Of a stretch of 64,000 nt of DNA, positions 1 through 9,001 are shown piece after piece (position 1 is the first letter of the stretch; each line of letters starts with the position of its first letter). Position numbers and translations under genes: made by a program. The stretch comes from Candidatus Bathyoplasma sp. NZ (GTDB lineage Bacteria > Bacillota_I > Bacilli_A > MAG-NZ), in contig JABENI010000004.1 in the NCBI GenBank assembly GCA_013332095.1, positions 62,001 through 126,000 of the forward strand, given 5' to 3'. A model generated the notes under the pieces. That model did no database searches. It saw only the letters and a list, made by a program, of their open reading frames with translations, and had not been told where the DNA came from.

Positions 1-28
1 AAATATACAAAATTTTCTACAATATTTT

Positions 29-3000
29 CTATATTTTCAATTTTCCCAATAATTTGTTAATACTCTCTAAATAGTGACAATTTTCATTTTTTGGGTATTT
101 AATAGTGATTCGCCTATTCTTATAACTTAAATCAATATCTTTAGATATCTTATAAGCTTCATAAAGTAATTTTTCTCCGTCGATTAAACTGCTCACAACC
201 GGTGAAAATCTAAATGAAAAAGTTTTTGATTTATCAACAATTTCTTCAATTTGATATTTAGTTGCCAAAGTATCAAACAGCGATTTTTCCATAAATATTT
301 TTAAATTATTGGGAATTTTTCCATATTTATCTTTAAACTCACTAGTTAATTTTCTAACATCTTTTCTAGTTTTAATACTTTTAATTTTTTTATGAATTTC
401 GATTTTAATTGTTTGGTCTTCAACATATTCATCAGGAATATGTTTTTGGACTTTAACCGAAGTAACGACTATTTCTTTTTTTTCTTCTACTTTTTCACCT
501 TGTAAAAATTGAACTTCTTCATTTAACATTTCCATAAATAAATCAATTCCAACACTATCGATAAACCCTGATTGTTCTGCACCTAAAACATCTCCCGCAC
601 CACGAATGCTCAAATCTTTCATCGCTATTTTATATCCTGATCCTAATTCAGTAAATTCTTTAATAACTTCTAATCTACTCTCTGCTTTTTGGGTCAAAAT
701 ATTATTTTTCGGATACATCAAGTAAGCGTAAGCGATTTTATCACTTCTCCCTACTCTTCCCCTTATTTGATAGAGTTGAGATAATCCCAGTCGATGTGAT
801 TCATCAATAATCAGCGTATTAGCATTGGGAATATCAATACCAGTTTCAATAATTGTCGTACAAATTAAAACATTAAAAAAGTTATCGATGAAATTGCTCA
901 TCGTATCTTCTAATTCTTCTCTAGTCATCTGTCCATGGGCTACCCTAATATTGGCTTCTGGAACTAGTTTTTTTATTTTTCTAACAATTTCCTTAATATC
1001 TGCTACTCTATTGTGTAAATAAAATACTTGTCCATCGCGAGCTATCTCTCTTTCAATTGCCTCTTTAATAATCGTCTTATTTTCCGCTAAAACATATGTT
1101 TGGATAGGATATCTATTCAAAGGTGGTGTCTCTAAAAGCGATGTACTTTTAATTCCCATCAAGGCCATTTGCAAAGTTCTAGGAATTGGGGTAGCAGTTA
1201 GAGTTAAAACATCAATATTTGTTTTTAGTTCTTTAATTTTTTCTTTGTGTTCAACACCAAAACGTTGTTCTTCATCTATGATAAGCAATCCTAAATCTTG
1301 AAATTCAATATCGCTACTTAAAATACGATGTGTTCCGATTAAAATATCGACTAGTCCTTTTTTTAAATCTCTAATTATTGCTTTTTGAGTTTTAGGAGGC
1401 ACAAATCTATTCAATACTTCAACTCTTATTCCATATTTGGTAAATCTGGCTTTAAAAGTTTGATAATGCTGCTTACTTAAAATTGTCGTTGGGCATAAAT
1501 AAGACACTTGTTTTAAATTACTTACTGCTTTAAAAACTGCCCTAATAGCAACTTCTGTTTTTCCATAACCAACATCACCACAAATTAACCTATCCATCGG
1601 AGTAATAGTTTCCATATCTGCTTTAATATCTTGAATAGCTTTTATTTGATCTTCTGTTGGCGTGTAAATAAAATCTGCTTCAAATTGAGCTTGTTCCTCA
1701 TTATCAGGTTTAAATTTAAATCCTTTTACTCTGTTTCTTTCAGCATATAATTTTATCAATTTATCAGCAATATCTTTTATTTTTTTTCTAACTTTTGCTT
1801 TAGTTTTAGCCCAAGAAGATCCTCCTATACTATTTATTTTAGGTCTTCCGCCTTCACTTCCTGAATATTTTTGAATTAAATTTATATTTTCAACTGGCAC
1901 GTATAAAACTTCATCTTTTTTGTATCCAATATGGATATAATCATTTTTAATTCCTTCTAATTCAACTATTTTAACCCCTAAGTATTTTCCTATTCCATAG
2001 TCATAATGAACTACATAATCTCCTTCTTTTATTTCATTTAAGTTTTTAATTTTTTTAGATTCTAATAATTTAAAATGATTTTTTCTCTTTTTTGCTTTTT
2101 TTAAAATATTATCTGAACTGATATATGTTGCATAATCAATAAATCTAAAACTCAACTCTTGGTTATTGATTAAATTAATTTCATTCGCTTTAGTTTCTTC
2201 AAAATTACCAATTTGATAGTAGTCTAGACCATTATCTTCTAAAAATGCAACAATGCCCTTATTATTATCTAAATAAAATGTTTCTTTATTTTTTTTAAAA
2301 TCTCTTAATAAATAATTATAATTCCCATCATAATCTATAACATTAGTTACTTCGTATTTAAATAAATTGTCGGCTGTAATATTATTTTGATAAAATTTTT
2401 CAATATAAATTTTTTTATTTTCTTTAGTATGGATTATTTTCTCTAAATTTTCAAAAAAATCAAATTTTAAATTACCAAATTCTTTTTTGTTGTTTTCGTA
2501 CCAGTTGTTTATATTATCTTTAGCTTCCACATATGTTTCTGTTATTCTTTTGTAGTTATCAAGAAAAACTATATTGTTAGAAACTAAATCGCTTATTGTA
2601 CAATAATCTAAAAAATCAATATAACGATGCATTTGATCGACATTATTGTATTCATTAATATTGTTGTATTCACTTACTAGTCTTTCTGTTTTTTCTTGGC
2701 TATTTATTAACTTTAGCAACATTTCTTTTTCTTGATTATCGTAAAAAAATTCATTCATTGGATAAATCATTATTTGGTCTATTTTAGAAACTGTTAATTG
2801 ACTATCAATATCAAACACTCTTATTTCATCTATTTCATTATCAAAAAACTCCACTCTTACGGGTCTATCACTTTTTATAGGATAAATATCAACCATGTAT
2901 CCTCTAACGCTAAATTCGCCTATTTGCTCTACTTGATAGTTGCGGTGATAACCAATTGAAAGTAACTTCTCAACAAATAACTCTTTATCTATTATTTCGC

Positions 3001-3412
3001 CAACCTTTAAATGAAAAGTATTATTTAACCAATTCTCTTTAGTTAATTCTTTTTTAAAATAACCTAGAGTGTGCGTAACAATAATCTTCTTTTTATTTTC
3101 TAAAATATCGATTATCGTATTTATTCTAGTTGTTTTAAATTCATTGGAAACTGCCAAAACCTCAGCGGTAATAATTTCATCCGCAGGAAAAAATGAAACT
3201 TTTTCAAAGTCTAGTATATTTATTAATTTATCATAGAATTTTCTAGCTTTATACAAATTATTCGTTACTAATATAATATTTTCCTTTGTTTCCGCAAAAG
3301 TTTTTAAAACTAAATGTAAAGTAAAATCATCCACTGTGTTTAAAACAACTGTATTAAACGACTTTCTCTTTAAAGAGTCTTTAAAGTCTCTTAAAACATC
3401 ATTTTTTACCAT
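29..3412 (-). CDS. mfd: Transcription-repair coupling factor Mfd
   Basis: Superfamily 2 DNA translocase that removes stalled RNA polymerase from lesions and recruits nucleotide excision repair. Seen in the protein: an N-terminal UvrB-homology part, the CarD-like RNA-polymerase-interaction segment GDYVVHYDYGIGKYLG near residue 464, Walker A GDVGYGKTE near residue 612, the DEEQ box (IIDEEQRFG) near residue 712, and a C-terminal TRCF domain. About 1127 aa, close to the usual 1150-1180. I place the start at the ATG at 3412, which follows GGAGG with a 5-nt spacer; the longer reading from a TTG at 3424 would contain the ribosome-binding site. It lies 30 nt downstream of pth on the same strand, the Bacillus order, so they are probably co-transcribed. 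Confidence 0.97.
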   Translation of the reverse strand: MVKNDVLRDFKDSLKRKSFNTVVLNTVDDFTLHLVLKTFAETKENIILVTNNLYKARKFYDKLINILDFEKVSFFPADEIITAEVLAVSNEFKTTRINTIIDILENKKKIIVTHTLGYFKKELTKENWLNNTFHLKVGEIIDKELFVEKLLSIGYHRNYQVEQIGEFSVRGYMVDIYPIKSDRPVRVEFFDNEIDEIRVFDIDSQLTVSKIDQIMIYPMNEFFYDNQEKEMLLKLINSQEKTERLVSEYNNINEYNNVDQMHRYIDFLDYCTISDLVSNNIVFLDNYKRITETYVEAKDNINNWYENNKKEFGNLKFDFFENLEKIIHTKENKKIYIEKFYQNNITADNLFKYEVTNVIDYDGNYNYLLRDFKKNKETFYLDNNKGIVAFLEDNGLDYYQIGNFEETKANEINLINNQELSFRFIDYATYISSDNILKKAKKRKNHFKLLESKKIKNLNEIKEGDYVVHYDYGIGKYLGVKIVELEGIKNDYIHIGYKKDEVLYVPVENINLIQKYSGSEGGRPKINSIGGSSWAKTKAKVRKKIKDIADKLIKLYAERNRVKGFKFKPDNEEQAQFEADFIYTPTEDQIKAIQDIKADMETITPMDRLICGDVGYGKTEVAIRAVFKAVSNLKQVSYLCPTTILSKQHYQTFKARFTKYGIRVEVLNRFVPPKTQKAIIRDLKKGLVDILIGTHRILSSDIEFQDLGLLIIDEEQRFGVEHKEKIKELKTNIDVLTLTATPIPRTLQMALMGIKSTSLLETPPLNRYPIQTYVLAENKTIIKEAIEREIARDGQVFYLHNRVADIKEIVRKIKKLVPEANIRVAHGQMTREELEDTMSNFIDNFFNVLICTTIIETGIDIPNANTLIIDESHRLGLSQLYQIRGRVGRSDKIAYAYLMYPKNNILTQKAESRLEVIKEFTELGSGYKIAMKDLSIRGAGDVLGAEQSGFIDSVGIDLFMEMLNEEVQFLQGEKVEEKKEIVVTSVKVQKHIPDEYVEDQTIKIEIHKKIKSIKTRKDVRKLTSEFKDKYGKIPNNLKIFMEKSLFDTLATKYQIEEIVDKSKTFSFRFSPVVSSLIDGEKLLYEAYKISKDIDLSYKNRRITIKYPKNENCHYLESINKLLGKLKI

Positions 3413-3442
3413 TTTAACCTCCAAATCTGTAGTAGTTAAATA

Positions 3443-3988
3443 TTAATTGTACTTACTCATTATTTTAATGATATCTTCTCCAACAACAAAATCGGTAAAT
3501 ATATCTACCGTGATATCTAAAACATTTTCGATAATTTTTCTGTTGCTTTTAGAGAATTTCCCTAAAACATCACCAATAATATCTTTTCCTTCTTTTCTTC
3601 CTACGCCAATTTTTACTCTTTGAAAATCAGTTCCAAGATGGTTAATAATTGATTTAATTCCGTTATGACCTCCGGAACTCCCTTTACAGCGAATTCTTAT
3701 TTTCCCTACCTCTAAATCAATATCATCATAAATAACTATGAGATCTTCTATATTAATATCATAGTAGTTTATAACTTTAATTATGCTATCACCTGATAAA
3801 TTCATATAAGTTAACGGCTTTAGAACAATGACATCGTTCCCTTTACCCACTTCAGCTACAAATTTTTTATTAATAGACATTTTGATATTATTTTTTTCGA
3901 TATACTTATCGACACTATCAAATCCGACATTGTGTTTTGTTTTATTGTATTTATTTCCTGGATTTCCTAACCCAACTATTAATTTCAT
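3443..3988 (-). CDS. pth: Peptidyl-tRNA hydrolase
   Basis: Hydrolyses peptidyl-tRNA released from stalled ribosomes. The 181-aa protein opens with MKLIVGLGNPG and carries the family motif KHNVGF with the catalytic histidine at residue 19, plus the YDDIDL and GGHNGIKS segments that line the active site. Length is normal for the bacterial family. The ATG at 3988 is preferred over upstream in-frame codons because it starts exactly at the conserved N-terminus and follows an AAGGAATGGGAATCT leader. It is followed by mfd after 30 nt, as in Bacillus, although the intervening fin/yabK gene found there is absent. Confidence 0.96.
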   Translation of the reverse strand: MKLIVGLGNPGNKYNKTKHNVGFDSVDKYIEKNNIKMSINKKFVAEVGKGNDVIVLKPLTYMNLSGDSIIKVINYYDINIEDLIVIYDDIDLEVGKIRIRCKGSSGGHNGIKSIINHLGTDFQRVKIGVGRKEGKDIIGDVLGKFSKSNRKIIENVLDITVDIFTDFVVGEDIIKIMSKYN

Positions 3989-4021
3989 AGATTCCCATTC
4001 CTTTTTAAAAATTACCTTTAA

Positions 4022-4030
4022 ATTATAGCA
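4022..4030 (-). promoter_or_regulatory. Extended -10 promoter upstream of pth-mfd
   Basis: On the minus strand TGC-TATAAT (positions 4030 to 4022) forms an extended -10 element about 34 nt upstream of the pth start. No convincing -35 is seen at 16-18 nt, which is compatible with an extended -10 promoter. The element sits inside a short direct repeat, TTGTGCTAT(G/A)AT, of unknown meaning. Confidence 0.45.
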
Positions 4031-4088
4031 CAATATCATAGCACAATTGTTAATTTTATGTTATATTTATCCTTAGAGAGGTATCAAT

Positions 4089-5912
4089 ATGGAAATTTCA
4101 TTAAGTAACATAAAAAAATCATTCGCAACTTACCAAATATTAGAAGATGTAACTTTTCACATTAACACAGGTGAAAAAATTGGAATAGTCGGACCTAACG
4201 GCTGTGGGAAAACTACCGTATTTAAAATAATAACTGATATCGAAAATCCAGATAGTGGTGAAATTTTTAGAAAAAAAGGCATTAAAATTGGCTATTTAGA
4301 TCAGATTCCTGATTATAACCTTACTGTTACTGAAGTTTTATACGAAGCTTTCAAAAATGTTTTAGAGGTAAAATTAAAATTAGAAGAAATAACTAACCAG
4401 TTAGTGGTTACACCAACAGATGAAAAACTGTTAACAAAGTTCGGTCATGTAGAAGAAGAATTTTCTGAATTAGGTGGTTATGAAATTGATACAGAGTTTA
4501 AAAAAATAACAACTGGTCTAAAAATACCTGAGCATTTGTTAAATAACAATTTTTCTATTTTAAGTGGCGGTGAAAAAAGTAGAGTAGTTTTAGGTAAAAT
4601 TCTTTTAGAAAATCCAGATGTTTTACTGTTAGATGAGCCTAGTAATCATTTAGATTTAAATTCTTTGACTTGGTTAGAAAGTTATTTGCAAAAATATGAA
4701 GGTGCTCTTTTGATTATTTCCCACGATCGTTTTTTACTAGACCGAGTGGTAAATAAAATTGTTAATATTGAATTTGGTAAATCTAAAACGTATTTTGGTA
4801 ATTACAGTAAATATCTTTTAGAAAAAGAAGCCTACATCAATCAGTTGCTAAAAAATTATTCTCATCAAGACAAAAAAATTAAAAAAATGGAATTCCAAAT
4901 TGAAAGATATAAAATATGGGGCACGAGCCGTAGCAGTGATAAAATGTTTAGAAAAGCCAAAATCACTCAGAAACGACTTGATAAAGTTGAAAAAATAGAT
5001 TGTCCTAAAAATACTAAAAAAATTAATTTTAATTTTAAAAATGTTCCGAGAACGGGAAATGAAGTTATTAAATTTACAGACTTTTCTAAAAGTTATTCCA
5101 AAAGCATTCCGATATTAAGAAATGTAAATTTCACTATTCGCTACGGAGAAAGTGCTTTTTTAATCGGTAGAAATGGTAGTGGAAAAACTACATTGTTTAA
5201 AGCAATTTTAAAGGAAATAGACTATTTTGGCGAGATATTTATAACTAATAAAGCTAAAATTGGCATCTTAAATCAAGAAATACTTTATCCGGATTCTAAT
5301 TTGACAATACTACAAGAATATCAAAGAGACAACTATTTAAAAAATGGTGAAGCTAGAAGTCATCTAGCTAAATTCTTATTTTTTGCTGACGATGTTGGTA
5401 AAAAAATTTCCACTATTTCTGGTGGAGAACGTGCTAGATTGGAACTTTGTAAATTAGTTAACAGTGATTGTAACGTTCTCCTTTTAGATGAACCAAGTAA
5501 TCATTTAGATATTGAATCGAAAGAAATGTTAGAAACTGCATTGCTTGAGTTTCCAGGAACTATTTTTGCAATTTCGCATGACAGATATTTCATTAATAAA
5601 ATTTCAAATTGCATTTTTGCTATTCAAAATAATAATATTTCAAAATACGATGGTAATTATGATGATTATTTTCAACAGATAGAAAAAAGTCAGCAAATAG
5701 TTAAAAAAATAAAAATACCTAAAGTAAAATCTAAAAAAAATAACTATGAAAAAGATTTAGATGATATTGATAAAAAAATCACTACTATTACTGAAAATAT
5801 TAATTTAGAACTAACAAAAAATGAACCTGATTTCCAAGCAATAAAAGATTATATAAACGAAAAAGAAAATCTAGAACTTAAATATTTAGACCTTATTGAT
5901 TCTGCTAAATAA
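4089..5912 (+). CDS. ABC-F family ATPase (two fused ABC domains)
   Basis: Soluble ABC-F protein that acts on the ribosome, either as a translation factor or in resistance to ribosome-targeting antibiotics; the subfamily cannot be fixed here. The 607-aa protein has two nucleotide-binding domains: Walker A GPNGCGKTT near residue 36, signature LSGGEKSRV and Walker B LLLDEPSNHLD, then a basic helical linker (about residues 245-315), then GRNGSGKTT, ISGGERARLE and LLLDEPSNHLD. There are no membrane segments. A lysine- and glutamate-rich helical tail of about 60 residues closes the protein. The start follows AGAGAGG. It is transcribed alone, divergently from pth, and ends at a clear terminator. Confidence 0.9.
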   Translation: MEISLSNIKKSFATYQILEDVTFHINTGEKIGIVGPNGCGKTTVFKIITDIENPDSGEIFRKKGIKIGYLDQIPDYNLTVTEVLYEAFKNVLEVKLKLEEITNQLVVTPTDEKLLTKFGHVEEEFSELGGYEIDTEFKKITTGLKIPEHLLNNNFSILSGGEKSRVVLGKILLENPDVLLLDEPSNHLDLNSLTWLESYLQKYEGALLIISHDRFLLDRVVNKIVNIEFGKSKTYFGNYSKYLLEKEAYINQLLKNYSHQDKKIKKMEFQIERYKIWGTSRSSDKMFRKAKITQKRLDKVEKIDCPKNTKKINFNFKNVPRTGNEVIKFTDFSKSYSKSIPILRNVNFTIRYGESAFLIGRNGSGKTTLFKAILKEIDYFGEIFITNKAKIGILNQEILYPDSNLTILQEYQRDNYLKNGEARSHLAKFLFFADDVGKKISTISGGERARLELCKLVNSDCNVLLLDEPSNHLDIESKEMLETALLEFPGTIFAISHDRYFINKISNCIFAIQNNNISKYDGNYDDYFQQIEKSQQIVKKIKIPKVKSKKNNYEKDLDDIDKKITTITENINLELTKNEPDFQAIKDYINEKENLELKYLDLIDSAK

Positions 5913-5916
5913 CACG

Positions 5917-5953
5917 AAAAAATATCGAAAGTTTAACTTCTCGATATTTTTTT
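5917..5953 (+). terminator. Rho-independent terminator of the ABC-F gene
   Basis: AAAAAATATCGA (5917-5928) pairs with TCGATATTTTTT (5941-5952), giving a 12-bp stem directly after the stop codon, with a further AAGTT/AACTT pairing in the loop and a T tract. Confidence 0.8.
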
Positions 5954-6345
5954 ATTTTTGATAAGTTTTTTAATTTTTTAGTAAAAGTTCATCGTAATAA
6001 AATTACTTTTTAGAAATTAATGAAGAATAACAAAATTTTCAAAAGTGAGAGGAATGGATGTGCGAGGGCAATTCCTCTTCTGATTTATCAAAAGCATTAA
6101 ATGATAATATCCCTATGTGAACATCAGAATACAAAACACAAAATATTAAAAAAAGGAGCAGGTGATTTTTTCGCCGGCACCTACTCTCTTGTATTAAACA
6201 AAACATTTAATAGGCTGGGAGGTCACTAATATGGTTCTGTTGTAAAAATTAATTTTTATCAAAAAATGCAAGAAATTATCCGCTTTAAAAATGCGACAGT
6301 TAATATTGCAATTTACAAAGACCTTTCAATATCTACAAAGATTTA
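5954..6345. other. Non-coding gap with strong secondary structure, possible small RNA
   Basis: About 390 bases between convergent genes with no plausible coding sequence. It holds (a) a hairpin at 6048-6078, AGAGGAAT/ATTCCTCT with an inner TGC-GAGG-GCA stem-loop; (b) a minus-strand terminator at 6148-6186; and (c) a TATTAAA/TTTAATA hairpin at 6192-6212. On the minus strand, CAGAA plus ATATTA near 6239-6226 could pair with TAATAT plus TTCTG near 6148-6125, enclosing (b) and (c). The stretch from the pyrF stop to the terminator is a 160-nt 3' UTR that might contain a small RNA. I recognise no RNA family. Confidence 0.35.
6148..6186 (-). terminator. Rho-independent terminator downstream of pyrF
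   Basis: Reading the minus strand, GAGTAGGTG pairs with CACCTGCTC (one G-U pair) around a 13-nt loop and is followed by seven T. It is a good terminator only on the minus strand and ends a long 3' UTR after pyrF. Confidence 0.8.
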
Positions 6346-7296
6346 TTAATATTTCATATCGACACATGATGATTTTAACGCCTCATATACATCTTTTTGC
6401 ATAACATCAACCGCTTCATAAACAGATGAAAGATATTCAGCTCTTGTACAATTAATTGAATATGTTTTCTCATAAGCAAATATAATACTTCTTGATGCAT
6501 TAACTATTGCTCCTAACCCATCAGAATTAAAACTTGGAACAATGTCTTTACCTGACCCACCTTGTGTACCATATCCAGGCACTAAAAATATGCTATTCGG
6601 CATTACTTTTCTCAGTTCAATTACTTCTTCTGGATATGTTGCCCCGACAACAGCACCAATTGAAGAATACCCATGCTCTCCTAAAAATTGATTTGCTGCT
6701 TTACTTACAAACTCTCCTAAACTATAACTAACACTACGACCACTACTGCTAACAATATCTTGAATTTCACCACTGCTTGGATTTGATGTTTTAACCAAAA
6801 TAAAAATACCCTTATTTTCTTGCATACAAACATCTATGAATGGAACTAAGCTTTCTGAACCTAAAAAAGGCGAAACAGTTAAAAAGTCAGTGTTAATTGG
6901 ACTAACCATTTTACCATTTATTAAATCAACTTGTCCTAAATGTCCACAGGCATACGCCTTCGCTGTATTTCCTATATCATTTCTTTTCCCATCTTCAATC
7001 ACAATTAAATTACAGGCCTTTGCATAACTCACTGTCTCTTCAAAAGCCTTCACACCTAAAGAGCCATACTGCTCATAGAAAGCTATCTGCGGCTTAACTG
7101 CCGGCACTTTATTTTTAATACAATCAATAATATCAATGTTAAATTCTTTAATGGCTTCTGTCACGCCTTTTATATCATTACTCTTGTCCTTTTTATATAG
7201 ACTTGGAATTCTACTAATAACTGGATCCAATCCGACTACAACAGGACACTTTTTTTCAATAATCTTATCAATTAGCAAATCTGCAATATTTCTCAT
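6346..7296 (-). CDS. pyrF: Orotidine 5'-phosphate decarboxylase, type 2 subfamily
   Basis: Decarboxylates OMP to UMP, the last step of de novo pyrimidine synthesis. The catalytic motif DGKRNDIGNTA (residues 102-112) holds the K-D-x-x-K-like charged set of the family, and VVVGLDP at the N-terminus and the phosphate-binding VPGYGTQGG segment near the C-terminus are present. The 316-aa length and the SPF/SNPSS features match the longer type 2 form rather than the roughly 235-aa Bacillus pyr-operon enzyme. The start follows AAGGAGGATTAAA. It is not in a pyr operon here; a truncated HAD phosphatase lies immediately upstream. No PyrR-type leader is seen. Confidence 0.93.
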   Translation of the reverse strand: MRNIADLLIDKIIEKKCPVVVGLDPVISRIPSLYKKDKSNDIKGVTEAIKEFNIDIIDCIKNKVPAVKPQIAFYEQYGSLGVKAFEETVSYAKACNLIVIEDGKRNDIGNTAKAYACGHLGQVDLINGKMVSPINTDFLTVSPFLGSESLVPFIDVCMQENKGIFILVKTSNPSSGEIQDIVSSSGRSVSYSLGEFVSKAANQFLGEHGYSSIGAVVGATYPEEVIELRKVMPNSIFLVPGYGTQGGSGKDIVPSFNSDGLGAIVNASRSIIFAYEKTYSINCTRAEYLSSVYEAVDVMQKDVYEALKSSCVDMKY

Positions 7297-7335
7297 TTTA
7301 ATCCTCCTTCTATTTAATTTGGATATAATTCTTCA

Positions 7336-7455
7336 TTAATGTGTACAATGCTTCCATTTTTTTTTTAACTCTTTAAAAACTTTATAACTAAAATCACTTA
7401 TTCTGCTTTTTGAATTTAGCAACGTTCCATCTAAGTCTGTTACAATTACTTTCAT
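7336..7455 (-). pseudogene. Truncated HAD (Cof-type) phosphatase remnant
   Basis: A 39-codon reading frame begins MKVIVTDLDGTLLNSKS, the motif I (DxDGT) N-terminus of Cof-type HAD hydrolases, continues through the usual first helix to KELKKK, and then stops. Full-length members are about 260 aa. The break coincides with a run of ten A; shifting frame there gives about 15 more codons that end just before the pyrF ribosome-binding site, but motifs II-IV are absent from the region. It therefore looks like a decayed gene with an internal deletion. The start codon lies 26 nt beyond the prs terminator. A short functional peptide is an unlikely alternative. Confidence 0.7.
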
Positions 7456-7480
7456 TGTATCGCCTACAGTATTAAGACAT

Positions 7481-7507
7481 AATAAAAAAGAGTTTTTAAC
7501 TCTTTTA
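7481..7507 (-). terminator. Rho-independent terminator of prs
   Basis: AAAAGAGTT (7486-7494) and AACTCTTTT (7498-7506) form a 9-bp stem with a 3-nt loop; the T tract lies at 7489-7481 on the minus strand. The stem overlaps the prs stop codon. Confidence 0.75.
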
Positions 7508-8464
7508 TTTTATTCTCAAAAATAAATCACTCAACGGTTCACAGTTAATAATATTGATTACCGCGTTGGCAAATAAATTACCTACAGACAACTGAACAAT
7601 TTTTTTGCTTTTTTTATTTTCTGCTAAATTTATCGTATTAGTCACGACTATTTCCTGCAAAACAGAATTTTCAATTCTCGTTGTTGCCGGATTTGAAAAA
7701 ATAGGATGTGTGCAAGTAGCATAAACTTTACTCGCTCCATTTTCTTTTAAAGCACTTGCTGCTGCCGTTAATGTCCCCGCGGTATCAATAATATCATCTA
7801 CGATAATACAAACTTTCCCACGAACTTCTCCAATGATTCCCATTACTTCAGCAACATTTGGTTCTGGTCTTCTTTTATCAATAATTGCTATTGGAACATT
7901 CAATTCCTCAGCTAATTGCCTAGCTCTTGTAGTCCCCCCATGGTCTGGTGAAACCACCACCGCATTATCAAAATTCTTTTTAATAAAATAATCTGCTAAA
8001 ATTGGAAAGGCTCTCATATTATCTATTGGAATATTATAAAAACCTTGTATTTGCGCTGCATGTAAATCCATTGTTATTACTCTACTAGCCCCTGCTACCT
8101 GGATCAAATCTGCCATTAATTTTGCAGAAATAGGCTGTCTTGATCTAGCCTTGCGATCTTGTCTTGAATATCCATAATAAGGCATTATTACATTAATACT
8201 TTGTGCAGATGCTCTTTTCAGTGCATCTATCATTATTAATAACCTCATATAATTATCATTTACTGGTGTATTGGTTGATTGAACAACAAACACATGATGT
8301 CCTCTAACAGTTTCTCCAATATTTATACTAGTTTCTCCATCCGCAAATTTACTGACTATACATTTTGATAGTGGAAGATTTACATATTCTGAAATTTCTT
8401 TCGCTAATTGATCATTAGAACCTAATGAAAATATCTTTACTTTATAACCGTCTAAATTTGCCAT
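7505..8464 (-). CDS. prs: Ribose-phosphate pyrophosphokinase (PRPP synthase)
   Basis: Makes PRPP from ribose 5-phosphate and ATP for nucleotide, histidine and tryptophan synthesis. Visible motifs are the N-terminal [15 protein letters not shown], the ATP-binding loop with [10 protein letters not shown], the Mg-binding [11 protein letters not shown], and the PRPP loop [13 protein letters not shown]. The length of 319 aa is typical. I use the ATG at 8464; an upstream in-frame TTG at 8527 would add 21 residues that do not belong to the family, and GAGAGGGAG sits just before the ATG. It is preceded by spoVG, the Bacillus order with glmU missing. Confidence 0.95.
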   Translation of the reverse strand: MANLDGYKVKIFSLGSNDQLAKEISEYVNLPLSKCIVSKFADGETSINIGETVRGHHVFVVQSTNTPVNDNYMRLLIMIDALKRASAQSINVIMPYYGYSRQDRKARSRQPISAKLMADLIQVAGASRVITMDLHAAQIQGFYNIPIDNMRAFPILADYFIKKNFDNAVVVSPDHGGTTRARQLAEELNVPIAIIDKRRPEPNVAEVMGIIGEVRGKVCIIVDDIIDTAGTLTAAASALKENGASKVYATCTHPIFSNPATTRIENSVLQEIVVTNTINLAENKKSKKIVQLSVGNLFANAVINIINCEPLSDLFLRIK

Positions 8465-8554
8465 ATATAATATATCTCCCTCTCTAAATTCTGGATTAAT
8501 TTTATCATATTCAGACAAAAAATTCAAAGTTAATTTTTAAAAATTTTTTATTTT

Positions 8555-8926
8555 TTATTCTATTACATTTTCTGCATCTGTTATTTCTGTTATTTCTGTT
8601 ATTTCTGCTATTTCTGCTATTTCTGTTATTTCTGTTGTTTCTGTTGTTTCTGTTCTAACTCTTGTGGTTGGCTCATCTGTCTTATTAAAAACTTCAATGA
8701 CAGTTTCTTCAATTAATTGACGCGTTTCTTTATTAATTGGGTGAGCTATATCTCTATATTCTCCATTAGCCCTCTTAATGCTTGGCATTGCCACGAATAA
8801 TCCTTTGTCTCCTTCAATTATTCGTAATTCATGTACTACAAAACATTCATCAATTGTAATAGCAGCAATAGCTTTTAATCTACTATGTCCCTGTATTTTA
8901 ATCAACCTTACATCTGTAATATTCAT
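8555..8926 (-). CDS. spoVG: SpoVG family regulator with repeat-encoded acidic tail
   Basis: SpoVG proteins bind nucleic acids and affect septation during sporulation and the expression of other genes. The first roughly 85 residues match the family closely (MNITDVRLIKI, LKAIAAITID, FVVHELRIIEG, GLFVAMPS, YRDIAHPIN). The C-terminus is unusual: about residues 93-118 are a threonine-, glutamate- and isoleucine-rich tail (ITE/TTE/IAE units) encoded by a 9-bp tandem repeat. The start follows AGGAGGAAAGACA. It lies upstream of prs and downstream of ispE, as in Bacillus but without purR, yabJ and glmU. Confidence 0.95.
   Translation of the reverse strand: MNITDVRLIKIQGHSRLKAIAAITIDECFVVHELRIIEGDKGLFVAMPSIKRANGEYRDIAHPINKETRQLIEETVIEVFNKTDEPTTRVRTETTETTEITEIAEIAEITEITEITDAENVIE
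8581..8652. repeat. 9-bp tandem repeat inside spoVG (8 units)
   Basis: Eight head-to-tail copies of TTATTTCTG, with CTATTTCTG and TTGTTTCTG variants, occupy exactly 72 bp. The period is a multiple of three, so copy-number changes lengthen or shorten the SpoVG tail by three residues without shifting the frame. Confidence 0.95.
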
Positions 8927-9001
8927 TGTCTTTCCTCCTAAATTATGTCCCTCTAATATACAAATAATAACATTTTTCTAAAACTATTACAATAATTTTT
9001 G

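Noticed and set aside
6156-6225. Short resemblances to the 3' end of 5S rRNA (GAGAGTAGGTGCCGG, minus strand) and to 23S rRNA (TTTAATAGGCTGGG, plus strand).
   Set aside because: The two matches lie on opposite strands and the remaining conserved rRNA sequence is absent; the first is simply an arm of the pyrF terminator.
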